Program-made: the position numbers and the translations under genes
From: Typhlomys cinereus
Lineage: Eukaryota > Chordata > Mammalia > Rodentia > Platacanthomyidae
Direction of reading: 5' to 3'
Assembly (NCBI GenBank): GCA_023101885.1
Contig: JALPQD010000411.1
Coordinates: 124,001-188,000, forward strand
Length of the DNA: 64,000 nt
Shown: one piece after another, positions 21,781 through 34,060 of the stretch
Position numbering within the stretch: position 1 is the first letter of the stretch
Layout: each line of letters begins with the position of its first letter
The notes under the pieces: model-generated
The model's input: the letters and a program-made list of their open reading frames with translations, nothing else
Database searches by the model: none
Told to the model about the DNA's origin: nothing

Positions 21781-22758
21781 CAGAGGAGATGAAGGGTTGT
21801 AAGGATTAAGAAGGAGGAGGCGCCTGACCAACACCCAGGCTGCCTCCTGTTTGCCTGAGCCACGCCCCAGGTCCTAGCGCCTCTGTCCCACCCGCCCACC
21901 AGGTCCTCCATCCCAGGAAAGTGCCACCAGCACCCAGGTCGCCACTCTTCCCAGCTCCCCCCACCAGCCATCCTGAGCAGGTGCTGCTACAAGCCGGGGA
22001 AGACCCCTGGGCCACACCTCTGGTCCCCAGGTTATTTCTGCCCACCGCCAGCACCTGTGCCCTTTCCCCGCTTGCCCGGGACATGAACGCAGTCTAGCTA
22101 GAACACACTGCCCCCCAGGTAAACACCCCCTGCTCATCCCCAAGCCCCAGGTAGGTAACCCACTTGTCCCAGCTCCTCCGCAAGCTCCTGGCAGGGGAGG
22201 ACCCCTGGGCCACACCCCAGGTCCCTAGTTAATTGTGCGTGCCTCCAACACCTCTGTCCTTTCCCCGCCCAGGAGGCTCACCGAGTGCAGCGAGGACACA
22301 CTGCGCCCCAGTCCAGGGAGGACACACTGCTCACCAGAATTGAACAGAATCCAAAGAAGACCCAAGCAAAGCTCAAGGGGACAAAGACCACACATCTGAA
22401 ATCCTCTAAATTCATCTTATCACATGGGAGAGATTCTCCACATCTAGCCCAAAGATAAGTAAACCCCCATTTTTACCATCCTGTTCCTTTCAATTATTAG
22501 TTACTGTAGAGTAACTTTTCTATACAGCCACCACCAAAATATATAAAAAGTACTAAATCATAAAAGTGCACTACCATACTAATATTCGCCCGTCCACCCC
22601 CTGTACTGTCTAATAGCCTTGTCTAGGAATTAATAATAATAACAAGCGTAACCAACACCAAGGCAAACACTAGTAATAACTGTTGCAGAGTAGTGATAAC
22701 AACTAATTCAGTTCAGTCAAAAACATGCAGAAATTAAAAGAAGGTCTTAAGAGATAAA
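21781..22758 (+). promoter_or_regulatory. LINE-1 5' UTR with tandem monomers
   Basis: GC-rich, CpG-containing sequence in an otherwise AT-rich window. The block around 22002-22080 ('gacccctgggccacacc', later 'tgccctttccccgc') recurs 198 bases downstream at 22200-22275. A shorter related block begins at about 21857 ('gagccacgccccaggtcc'). This is the layout of monomer-type rodent LINE-1 promoters. Minus-strand frames at 21780-22215 are compositional artefacts. Confidence 0.75.
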
Positions 22759-23825
22759 ATGACAATGCCCAAGTCAAACGCAAATACATGAGAAACAAAA
22801 CCCAAGAAAACAAATCTCCCACTGAAAGAATTAACTCCATAATGATAGACTCCAACCAGAATAAATCCACAGAAAATAGCAAGAAAGCCTGACCCAAGAT
22901 AACAACTTTAAAAGTATTGATCTTTAACATGATCAATACTATGAAAGAGGAAATCTGGGAGGAGTTAAATAACTGCATCAAACAATTTGAACAGTAACAC
23001 AACAGACACTTCAAGGACTTGAGAAAAACAGTTCAAGAAACAAAAATAGGCATAAAGCAGTTAAAGCAGACTCAAGCAGAGTTTAAAACTGAACTAAAAG
23101 ACAACTTATCCACAATCCAGAACTAAACAGAGAGTCTTATCAGCAGAATAAATGAAGAAGAAAATAGAATTTCAGACCTTGAAGACAAAGTGGAGTATTA
23201 ACCAGCTAGATGGAAGAGGTTGTTAAAATCAAAAAGATACTTGAGAGAAATATTTAAGAGATATGGGACACTTTGAAGAAGTCTAACATGCACACTCATG
23301 GAATACCAAAGCAAGAATCCCAAAATACCACACCTGAGGAAATTTTTCAAATTATCATAAATGAAAATTTTCCTCATCTAACAAATGAGAGGCTCATCCA
23401 TATACAAGAGGCATTCCACACCCCAAACAGATATGACCAAAATAGAAATTCAGCATGTCAAATAATAGTCAAAACACTCCACATTCAAGAAAAAGAAAAG
23501 GTGCTGAGAGCTTCAAGGGAAAAAAAAAGTCACTTTTAAAGGTCAACCTATTAAAATAACAAATGACTTCTCAATGGAAACAGTAAAAGCAAGAAGAGCT
23601 TGGAGAGATGTACTTCAAGTATTAAATGAGCAAAAATGTCAACCCTGGCTGATATACCTGGCAAAACTATCTGTCATGATCGAGGGAGAAAGAAAAGTTT
23701 TCCAGCACAAAGACAACATAAAGGCTTACATGTCTAACAAACCAGGCCTTCAAAAAATGCTAGAAATAGTAGTCAAGCTTGAAGAAAAAGGCAAGTGTAT
23801 CCAGGAGGACAGAAGGGAAGTGTAA
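22759..23825 (+). pseudogene. LINE-1 ORF1 (RNA-binding chaperone), broken
   Basis: ORF1 encodes the trimeric nucleic-acid chaperone that coats LINE-1 RNA. The inferred start is the ATG near 22759, and the frame would end at the TAA at 23823-23825, about 355 codons, close to the usual 340-370. The N-terminal and coiled-coil part (22759-23270) is interrupted by stops, for example after the early AAG-CC region near 22890 and near 23125. The C-terminal half survives as two open pieces, 23273-23539 and 23574-23825. They show the RRM-like and C-terminal domain pattern: Glu-Asn-Phe-Pro, a Lys-Glu-Lys-Val-Leu-Arg-Ala-Ser-Arg-Glu-Lys run, then Ala-Arg-Arg-Ala-Trp-Arg-Asp-Val. The pieces are out of frame, with stops between them. 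Non-functional. Confidence 0.85.
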
Positions 23826-23882
23826 TACCACCAAAACCTAAAAGCCAAACAATACACTTACAAAAGCTAATAAACATAAAAA

Positions 23883-26800
23883 ATGTCTGGAGTTAAAAAT
23901 AATTTCTCCATTACAACATTAAATTTCAATGGAGTTCAAGAGACACAGATTAAAAACTTGGATTGAAAACCACAACCCATCAATCTGCTGCCTTCAGGAA
24001 ACTCATCTCACCAGAAAAGATAGGCACATCCTAACAATAAAAGGCTGGATCCAAAATTCTGCAAGCTAATGGAACCAGGAAACAGGCAGGGGTAGCCATT
24101 ATGCTGTCAGACAAAGTGGACTTCAAACCAAAAAAAAAAAAAATCATAAGAAATACAGATGGGTACTACATTTTAGTCACAGGTACAATTCACCAGGAAG
24201 ACTTCACAATATTGAATATATATGCACCTAATAAGGGCCCCTTCACATTCATTAAGCAAACCCTACAGTGACTAAAGCGAAAAATCAACCCCAAAACGAG
24301 AATTCTTGAGAATTTCAACACTGCCCTCTCAACATAGGATAGATCAACAGGTCAAAAGCTTGACAGAGACACTTCAGAACTTAATCAAACCCTTAAAGAA
24401 ATGGACCTAACAAATCTCTATCAAACTTTTCATCCACACACCAAAGAATACACATTTTTCTCAGTAGCACACGGAACTTTCTCCAAAATAGATCACATAT
24501 TGGGCCACAAAACAAATCTCCACATATACAGGAAAGTTGAAATTCTAGCCTATCAGACCATCATGTTCTAAAGCTTGACATCTGCAACACAAGAAACAAC
24601 AGAAAATTCATTAATTCCTGGAAAATTGACACTATGATGATGAATGAGAATTGGATTCAGGAAGAAACTAAAAAGGAAATTCAAGATTTCCTGAAAATGA
24701 ACAGTAATGAAAAACAAGTTACCAAAATCTCTGGGACACAATGAAAGCTGTCCTAAGAGATAAGTTCATAGCTCTTACTGCCTACATAAAAAAATGGAAA
24801 CATCAAAAATAAATAACTTAATAATGCAGCTTAAAGCTTTAGAGACATGAGAGCAATCTGATCCCAAAAGGAGTAGAAGAGAGGAGATTAGCAAAATAAG
24901 GGCAGAAATATCCGAAATTCAGATTAGGAAAACAATACAGTGAATCAACCAGTCAAAAAGCTGGTTATTTGAAAAAATCAATAAGATTGATACACCTGTA
25001 GCTAAATTAACCAAAAGCAAGAGAGAGAAAACACAAATTAACAAAATTAGAAAGGAAAATTGAGTTATCATTACTGATACCCAAGAAATTCAGAGTATTT
25101 GGTCATATTTCAAAAACTTGTACTCTGTGAAATTTGACAACAAAATGAAATTCCTAAGTCAGCACAACTTACCAAAATTGAATCAAGAAGTTGTGAATTA
25201 TTTAAATAGTATTATAACATATGAGGAAATCAAAGAAGTAACCTTGAATCTTCCCACAAAAAAAAATGTGCTAGACCAGATGGATTCAGCACAGAGTTCT
25301 ACCAGACATTTAAGGAGTTAATAACCCAATACTCCTTAAACTGTTCCATCAAATAGCAAAGGAAGGAACACTACCAGATTCTTTCTATGAAGCTAAAATC
25401 GTCTTAATCCAAAACCTAATAAAGATACACTTCAAAAAGAAAACTATATGCCATTCTCTCTGATAAAGACAAATGCAAAGATTCTCACAAAAGTCTTAGC
25501 AAATCAAATTCAAAAACATATGAAAAAGATCACTCATGGGGATCAAGTAGGCTTTATCCCCGGCACACAAGGTTGGTTCAATATACACAAATCAGTAAAT
25601 GTAATTCACCATATAAACCAGTCCAAAATTCAAGACCACATGATACTCTCAATAGATGCAGAAAAAGCTTTTGACAAGATCCAACAACTCTTTATGTTCA
25701 AAACCCTAGAGAAGGTTGGAATGGATGGAACCTTTGTCAATATAATAAAAGCTGTATACAACAAGCCAACAGCAAGGATTATAGTCAATGGGGGAAAATT
25801 TGAAGCACTCCCAATTCAATTAGGAACTAGACAAGGCTGCCCACTCTCACCACTTCTATTCAGTACTGTACTTGAAAGTCTTAGCTGAAGCCATAGACAA
25901 GAAAGGGAGATAAAAGGGATTCAATTCAGCAAGGAAGAAGTCAAGTTATCTCTATTTGCAGATGACATGATCATATACCGGAATGATCCTAAAAACTCCA
26001 CCAGGAAGCTTCTGGAACTAATACAGGAGTTCAGCAGGGTGGCAGGATACAAAATCAATGTACAAAAATCAGTGGCCTTCCTATATGCCCAGAATGAAAG
26101 AAGTGAAAAAGCCCTGAGGGAAACAATCCCATTTATTATAGACCCTAAAAAATGAAATACCTTGGTATAAACCTAACCAAGGAAGTAAGAGACCTTTACA
26201 ATGAAAACTTTAAAACCCTAAAGAAAGAAATTATAGAAGACACCAGAAGGTGGAAAGACCTCCCTTGTTCCTGCATTGGCAGAATCAATATCATAAAAAT
26301 GACCATCCTACCAAAGGCAATATACAGATTCAATGCTATACCGATCAAAATCCCAAAGCAATTCTTTAAAGAGGTTGATCAAATAATCTCAAAATTCATA
26401 TGGAGGCACAAAAGACCCAGGATAGCAAAAGCAATCCTGAGTAAGAAAAACACTGCTGGAGGTATTACCATACCAACATTAGTCTCTACTACAAATCCAT
26501 AGATATGTAAACAGCTTGTGTGAACTGGCTCCAAAATAGACACACAGATCAATGGATAAGGGTTGAAGACCCATATATAAGCCCACACAATTATAGCCAT
26601 TTGATCTTTGACAAAGTGGCCCAAAAATCCAATGGAAAAAGTACAGCATCTTCAACAAATTGTGCTGGCAAAACTGATGTCCACATGCAGAAGATTAAAG
26701 CTCAACCTGTATTTGTCCCCATGTATAAGACTTCATTCCAAATGGATCAAGGACCTAATTATAAGGCCATAGACTATAAAAACCATAGTTGGAAGGGTAG

Positions 26801-27686
26801 GGAATTCCCTCGAGATGATTGGACTAGGCCAAGAGTTTCTAATCGGAAATCCAATAGCACAGTCACTACAACCAACACTTAATAGATGGGATCTTATGAA
26901 ATTAAAGAGCTTCTGTTCAGATAAAGAGATTGTAAACTGAGGAGAAAGGCAACCATAGAATGGGAGAAAATCTTCACTAACTACATATCTGATAGAGCTG
27001 ATAGAGCTCTATTATTCAGAATGCACAAAGACTTAGAAAAGTAAACACCAAGGAAACAAATAGCCCACTTAAAAAATGGGCCTGGGAACTTCAAAGAAAC
27101 TTTACCAGGAAAGAAATTGAAATGTCTAACAAGTATCTTTAAAAATGCTCCGCATCCTTAGCCATCAGGGAAATGCAAATCAAAACCTCCCTGAGATATC
27201 ATCTGACCCTAGTCAGGATGGCAAAAATCCACAATAAAACAACACCAAATGCTGGAGGGGATGTCGCGAGAAAGGAACTCTCCTACATTGCTGATGGGAA
27301 TGCAGGCTTATACAACCACTTCTGGCGCGCCATCTGGCGATTCTTAAAAAATTTAAAGATTGAAATGCCATATGACCCTGCTATTCCACTATTGGGAATA
27401 ATCCCCTACAGCAAAAATTCAACTCGACAGCACAAGCACAACCATGTTCATAGCAGCGCTGTTTACAAGAGCATAGTCATGGAATCAACCCAAATGCCCA
27501 ACAGTTGACAAGTGGATGAGGAAAATGTGGTACATTTACATAATGGAATACTACTCAGCCATCAAATATGATGAATTAATGAAATTTGCCAGGAAATGGA
27601 TGCAATTAGAAAAAATTATATTGAGTGAAATACCCCAGAAACAGAAAATTAAGCACCATATATGCTCCCTAATCGGTGGATTCTAG
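23883..27686 (+). pseudogene. LINE-1 ORF2 (endonuclease/reverse transcriptase), broken
   Basis: ORF2 supplies the apurinic-type endonuclease and reverse transcriptase for target-primed reverse transcription. The span of 3,804 bases (about 1,268 codons) matches the family. The start ATG at 23883 is followed by Leu-Asn-Phe-Asn-Gly, the endonuclease opening. The catalytic Gln-Glu-Thr-His motif is at 23995-24006, in another frame. The open piece 25448-25888 covers the reverse transcriptase, with [10 protein letters not shown] near 25649-25678 and Arg-Gln-Gly-Cys-Pro-Leu-Ser-Pro. A one-base shift then ends the frame. The Phe-Ala-Asp-Asp active-site motif is intact at 25955-25966. Later open pieces at 26152-26502, 26520-26882 and 27173-27508 cover the thumb and C-terminal regions. 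Many frameshifts and stops make it inactive. Confidence 0.9.
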
Positions 27687-28745
27687 TACCAAACCCATTT
27701 AGTGACACACTCAAAGATAAATCTGTGTAACACCTATAGTAATTGCAAAGATTATAAGCTGGGAGGTAAGGGGAAGGAGGGCCCCGCCAGAAACAAGGAG
27801 AGGGGGGATCATGCTATAGCATTGAAAATAGGCCACCATCAAGGACTGCAAGTAAGTAATGATACATCTGGTTGGACTCGCAGCCTCTCTTTACTGGTCA
27901 CTTGCATCTGATAGGATATGATCTCACCAGTAAGGGAGGGCATAGAATCTGGCAGATAGAAGGTAACCATCCTGAAAATGGTAGACTGACTCCCCCCACA
28001 CTCACAGCGGTCTCTTACTTTTATTCCATCTACCTTTGAATCTACTCTTATAATAAGACTCTTTATAAACAGCATTTTATCTCTCGCCAGGCTGTGATAT
28101 CCAATACCCATCAGGATGGAGCCAAAGGAAGTGCAGGAGCAGCAAAACTGAAAAAAAATCAACAAACCATCATTCGGAAAATCAGAGACTTCATCAACCA
28201 CCTGGAACCAGGCCAGCCTAATCTCTCCCCATCCTAAAGTCAGGGAAATTTGCGGAGGAGGGGCGGTAAGATTGTAAGAGCCTAAAGATGGGGAGGACCA
28301 ATGATATGCAAGATACTCCATACAAATTAGGGTGGAAGTAATCATAATAGAACTTTGCATGACCTGCACAATTACCAACATATCATTGAACCCCCAAAGT
28401 CTAGTATGGATCGATCACAGGCACTAAGATCCTTAGAGGCAAGGGATTAACAGCCACAATAGTGTTCCTGTACTAAAGGGGAACACAAAAAATAGCTCTA
28501 GGCAATGCCACTGTGTCCTTACACCTCATCAGAGAGGAGGACCCAGAGGGAAGTTTGACATGCACAGTAAAGGATGCTCCAGGAATGGGGGGGGGAAGGA
28601 GCACAACGAGAAATGTAATGGGGGGGGAAGGAAAGGAAAAAGGGAGGAGGGAGCAAGGACATCCAGGGAGGAGTGGAGGGAAGGAAGGGGAATGGGATAC
28701 TTATCAACTTTGTATGAGTGGAAGAAAAAAAGAAAAAAAAGACAT
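27687..28745 (+). other. LINE-1 3' UTR (subfamily 2)
   Basis: It runs from the ORF2 stop to the A-rich end. It includes the conserved 'aatctctccccatcctaaag' block and a G-rich purine tract at about 28587-28690, followed by 'tatgagtgg' and A-rich sequence. The frames at 27839-28381 (minus) and 28513-28920 (plus) are shadows. Confidence 0.85.
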
Positions 28746-28793
28746 CATTACTAAAAAAGAAAATAAAGAGGGTGGTGGCATGAAACCTAGTGT

Positions 28794-28794
<1 letters not shown>

Positions 28795-28857
<63 letters not shown>

Positions 28858-28858
28858 G
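28795..28858. repeat. (CT)n-(CA)n compound microsatellite
   Basis: About 42 bases of CT followed by about 20 bases of CA, just beyond the LINE-1 end. 28860-28965 then has ID-like text ('gagatcctagacttaatccc') too short to call. Confidence 0.9.
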
Positions 28859-28979
28859 TATGCACACACCTACACTGGACAGGAGGGCAGGAGTATGGCT
28901 ATGAGGTATGCCTTACATAATGTGTGAGAGATCCTAGACTTAATCCCAAGCATGGAAAAAAAAATAAAAATGAGTTAAA

Positions 28980-30490
28980 ATTTAAATGAAAAAAAGAAGG
29001 GTGGATGCAATTTGGGACTAAAGCTTGAACATATTTTAAATTTACTACAATCATGTATGCAACATAAAATAAAAAATAAGTCCTAAAAAGAATGCAGATT
29101 TTGTTTTTGTCATTTGTTGTTTTTCAGTAAAGAACTCCAGTTAAAGTAAACCACAAATGGCAAGATATCTCTTGACTTTTCCTTACCTAACATGCTATCT
29201 CATGTAATAGTTCAATAACAGCATTCCCCAGGTATATGCTATTCCAAGTAATTACCAAAAAGCAACCATGTTATGTCAAGTATGTTGACAGAGAAGCAAT
29301 ACTTACATGTGTTAGTCACTGGACCAATCTAATTTCTTAGAGGAGAAAATATGCATAAGTTTTCATATATGTTATAATCTAGTCCATATTATCATGTATA
29401 TGACAATCCACATTTTTTACTCTCAAACTCTATATTAAACATTATTTTACTCAAATTTTGTTACTGTAATGAGTCCTGAATAAGCATTAAAGTCTGGTGA
29501 GATACAAATAAAAGTTTTTGTTTATAGTGCTGTAATAATATGAACTTCTTAGTATGGACATACTATGGATATAAAAAAAAAATTGTTGGTATTTTCCATG
29601 TAGCAATTTTGAATGTGTCCTGTGCAATGCGTTTGGCTAAATGCATGAAGTTACTTTTGCTTCTCTTTCATAATTCCATTAAAACAACACTAAACACTTT
29701 TCTAAAACACCATAGACTCAGCAAGAAGGGATAGAATGCAAGAGCAATAAAATGTTGGAAATTGAGAAAAGAGTGCCTGAAACAAACTTGGCAGCCAAAA
29801 ATCAAAGATAACTGTTTTTCTAGTACTGTTTAATTGTCTCTGGGTTCAAGATGAGCAGCCACAGGATTATTTGTTTTGTCCTGTATTCAACTCTCTAGTG
29901 TTTTTCTCTACAGGGACTGTCCTTTAATGCGTCTGAATCTCAGACTGGCATTCACATAGACCACAATTCTCATAGTTATGAGCTTGATACCTAGGAGATG
30001 GACTTCCATATACACCTGTTAGGGATTCTTTAGATTATGATTGGGTTTGTTAATTTCCATTCATAGCAATAAATTTTGGATTATCTTGATTACATTAATT
30101 GATGGGTGAAGAGTCAGCTTAAAAGTGGGTGTACAGTTCCCTGAGCTTAAGTTACTGGAGTGATTAAAGCAATCTGAGCATTGGCTCCAAGCGTTCATTC
30201 TCTCTGCTTCCTGAATGTAGATATAATGTGACTATCTGCTTCAAAACCCTGTTATCTTAGGTTCTCTGCACTGTGGATTATAACCTTTAATTATGAACAG
30301 GGGTAAATTCTGTCTCCCTTAGGTTGTTTTTGTCATAGATACTCAAGAATCAATAAGCTGGCAACAGGAAGCTTACAGGATAGTTCAGGGGACACAACAT
30401 TACCCCACTCTGGAGTTGTTCAGAGCTGTAAAGGTTTGGACCCCATTCCAGATGTAATTGTCCAGAATCTAAGATGCAAGTGCAGATTTT
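28980..30490. other. Apparently unique AT-rich DNA
   Basis: No gene, RNA or repeat recognised. Confidence 0.45.
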
Positions 30491-30499
30491 GAACAAAGC

Positions 30500-30805
30500 A
30501 AATTGCTCTTTTCTTTTGTGTTTGTGGCACTATTTGTATGTGTGTGTTCATGTGTATCAGATAGACATGTGCGTGTTTTTAGAGGCCACAGGTTGACATC
30601 CAGCATCTTATGCAGCTTATGTTTTGAGACAGAATCTCTCACTGAACCTGCAGCTCTCTCAATTGACTAGTCTGGCTGGGGAGTGAGACCCAGCTATCTT
30701 CTGGTGTTCACCTGGCTTTACACAGGGCTGCCGGGAAGTCGAACTCAGATCTTATGTTCTCAGGACACGTGCATTACCGAACGAACCATCCCCCAGCCGT
30801 CCAAA
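30500..30805 (-). mobile_element. B4-like SINE, minus strand
   Basis: On the minus strand a tRNA-like head ('ggctgggggatggttcgttc') leads into a B1-like part ('tgagagattctgtctcaaaa') and a CA-rich tail near 30540. Diverged. Confidence 0.6.
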
Positions 30806-32270
30806 CTGCTGCTTATGAATTTACTTAAATAATGCAACACTAACACACTCAAATTTTAACACCTGTGATAGTACGATTGAAATGAAAAAACAGGACAACA
30901 AAGGAAATGCCTGTAGGGGTCGCTGTGTATGATCAACTCCCAGAATTGCCTAGAAAAATTCTTGCATTCTCTTTCTAAATCCCCCAAGGTCAGGAGGATC
31001 CCACTGGCTCTCAGGTTGGTCTTAAATGTCACTGAAAACTCTGCTCAGAATTACAACCTAATTGCAGCATACACATTTGGGGATACTTTTGTGTTAAGAA
31101 TTTGTGCAAATTTAACAAATGAAACCAGGTGAATTGAAGCAAGGAAAACCACTTGAGAAGTGTAATAAAGATGCAGAGAGGAAAAAAAAAAGTCAGGCAA
31201 TATTCATGACATTTTCTCTTTTAGCATTGAGTGTTTATTAAGATTGCATACTGTAATAATGGTAGCTAATGTTGCATGGTATAATGGAAAATGATTGAGT
31301 GATATATTAGAGTGGCACTACACATCTGAGTGTATACTTAAAAGCTTGGCTGGTTTTAATCTGCATTGTAATTACAGGTACTAAACTGAAGGGTTTAGCT
31401 AAAAATGGTTAAGTGATCAGTGAAATAAAATGCAACATTGTTAAAGCCTTTTAAACTTAATGCCACTTCTCCCAGTAACATGAACAAAAACTTTGCTGCT
31501 CGTTAGCAAACATGATTTTAATATATTTTATTTATTTGTTGGTGGTTTGTTTGTTTGCAAGCAAGTCCAGGTGCATACATGCTTGGTACACACGTGAAGG
31601 CTAGAGGGATGTCTATGCCAGCTGAACCATCTCACTGGCCCCAGAAAAAGGATTTTTTATTTCAAATTATACTGAGGCATTGCAAAAGTCCCGGAGATGC
31701 TCTGCTAATTAAAAACCAAGCTCTGACCTCCTTAGAGGATACAGCAATAACACTCATTTTGGTTGCTACTTGACCCGTTCCTTGCTGATGCTGTTACTTG
31801 GCATGTCACTAAAAACTCTCAGGCAACATAAAATGGGGATTAGCATAGTTATGGCTCCTGGTTTCCACTGTGGTCTTTGTGATTGAAGATGGAGAAGACA
31901 GTCTCTATTCCACACAGGCAAGTTTCACACTAATTTTAAACCAATTTCCTCTTCCCTCTTATCTGAGGTGCAGAAGTGACATTAGCTTATAAACTTCAAT
32001 TATTTTCCATAAATAAAATGAGCAAAATAAATCAATCCTGGAATGTAGTCAACCAAGTAAATATCTACTGAGGTAATTATATTTAACTAATTACTTCCAT
32101 TATAAAGTAGCTATGTGGTCCTTGGTAAATATCTAGAAACTAAAAATATTCTAAAACTATCTCAAAACATCATAAACCATATAAAGAATATACAAAATAT
32201 GTGATTTAAGTGTGCATACATATGTAAAACACAAAATTTAATTGTTATATTTATATACATTTAGTTTCTG
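30806..32270. other. Mostly unique DNA
   Basis: A short minus-strand SINE remnant is visible at 31545-31645 (head 'ggccagtgagatggttcagc'). Nothing else is recognised. Confidence 0.4.
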
Positions 32271-32745
32271 TGGGGGATGATTCAGGCCTTTCCAGGGCCC
32301 TTTGAGGACTGACCAATCTGAGTAACAAAATTAGCAGTGAGAACTTTGTTCCAGTGTTTTGTCCCTTTAGGAGATTTTGTTTACACTGTGACCAGCCTCA
32401 GATGGGAAGTGATCGGCTCACTGCATTCTCTCCTTGTTATATATTAATTGGGAACAGACCAAATGTTCCCAGAGTTGTGGCAAAAGAATGTCTACCTTGA
32501 ACCTGCTGACTGTTCTAGTACTAAACTAGTTATAATAATTTCGTTTCCCATAGAATCTCCTTCTGTTTTTTCATTCCTTACTTCTCGTTTTTATAAGATT
32601 ATGTTATTCTTGCTGTTTTTGTTATTAGGAAGGACTTTGGATGGTTGCCCAACTATCTTATATGATACCTGAGTGGTTTAGAATAAACTTATCTTAGTCT
32701 CAGTCTCGCTGAGATCCCTCCAGCCCTGGCCTGATTTAATTCCCA
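32271..32745 (+). mobile_element. Possible solo LTR, class uncertain
   Basis: A block starting 'tgtgggggatgattcaggcc' and containing 'gtccctttaggagattttgt', an aataaac near 32680 and 'tcagtctcgctgagatccct' afterwards has the composition of a retroviral LTR (promoter region, polyadenylation signal, then a short U5). No target duplication was found and no second copy exists in the window. Confidence 0.4.
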
Positions 32746-33628
32746 TTGATCCCCTCATGGAACTCTATGTTGACTAATAAGTATGTGCACTTACAAGTTT
32801 TGATAAAAATACTGATATTAAAGTACTACTTCATCAAATTTTAAAAATATGAACATCACAAAAAAGCAACAAAAACATTGTTATCTATTCACTGTATCCC
32901 CAGAGCTGTAACAAGTCCCTAAAAGTCTTTCAATTTGCTTTGAATTTTCACTCGTTTTCAAACTACTTTAATAATAATTCCCCATTCAAAATATTTTTTT
33001 TATGTATTGCTTCTCTTTGGTGGTCACCTTTGATGTTTGAAGATAGCTGCATCTTGTAATAATAACCAACATTCATAATTTCCTGGTTGAACAGAAATAT
33101 CAATTCTATTATGCTTTCTAACAAAATATTTACAAGCGCAGAGTTAACTTAATGCTTTTTTGATATTTTAAATTTGTGGGTAGACTCTTCTCATGACCTT
33201 AAATTCATAGCTGTTTGAAACATAAAGCATTAGTCCTAATATTTGATTTGACCCTTTGGAAGGTATGGAGAAAGTACTAATTTGTACATGATTGCTATGT
33301 ATTCTAATGTATGTAGTCATATATGATATCACAAGCAGAGCTTCTATAAACATTATCATACATGTTATTAAAAGTCCAAATCATTAGGCCCATGGGTAGA
33401 ATTAGTGAGTCGTGGAGTGAACATTATGAAACAATTTTCTAAAATGGTTATATTAATTTACACACATGCCAACGTTCTAGGAGAGATCCAGTTTTCCAAC
33501 CTTGAGAAAAATCAGTAGATTTTGTCAGACTCCCATCCATTAAGATTATTTTTATGCATATAGGTATGAAGGCTGTGCTGCTTTTAGAGAAGGAATTCAG
33601 TGTCTTAGCTTCATATTCAACTGTCAAA
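32746..33628. other. AT-rich unique DNA
   Basis: Nothing recognised. Confidence 0.4.
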
Positions 33629-34060
33629 ATAAATAACTGACACAAACAACTTAGGAAAACAAGGGATTTATTTGTGCTCAGTATTCTACCTTATAGTTAA
33701 TCATTGCAGGAGAATGATACCCGCATCAGGAACCAAGACAACTGGTCACACCAAACCCACAACAGTAGCAGAGGGCTAAGACTAATGGTGTTCCCCAGCT
33801 TGACAATCTGCTAAACAGTTCTCCTTCCATCTAATCCACCTGTGCTGAGAATGGTTCCATCCACTGCACTTACTCCTCAAGCCTGTACTTCCTCTGGAAG
33901 GACACTTTCCTTCCTCATTTCTTCCTTCTGGATTTTGGACACATAATCTGCTAGTGTGTACCACACGATTCCCTTCTGCTGAAGTTCCAGAGAGTCTTAG
34001 AGCTGTGTACTCTATGACTTCTTCAAACAGACAGAATTCATTCATGGCTCATCAACCGAC
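33629..34060 (-). repeat. Old interspersed repeat, probably LTR-like
   Basis: The sequence around 'aacaagggatttatttgtgc', followed by 'tggtcacaccaaacccac', loosely parallels the antisense MaLR LTR at 35140 ('aacaagggatttattctttt', 'tggccacaccatcaccac'). Too diverged for a firm call. Confidence 0.35.

Larger units (their letters stand above)
21781..28745 (+). mobile_element. Near full-length, decayed LINE-1 (subfamily 2)
   Basis: About 7 kb containing, in order, a GC-rich 5' UTR, ORF1, a ~57-base spacer, ORF2 and a ~1.06 kb 3' UTR ending in a G-rich tract and an A-rich tail. The lengths match a complete rodent LINE-1, but both reading frames carry several stops and frameshifts, so it cannot move. 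The 3' UTR differs from the 3.5, 14.1 and 55.5 kb copies and matches those at 35.6, 37.5 and 56.7-58.3 kb. A clear target duplication was not found. Confidence 0.9.

Noticed and set aside
21780..22215. Overlapping minus-strand frames up to 113 codons, Gly/Trp/Pro-rich
   Set aside because: They are antisense to the GC-rich LINE-1 5' UTR. Several frames are open at once because stop codons are rare at this composition.
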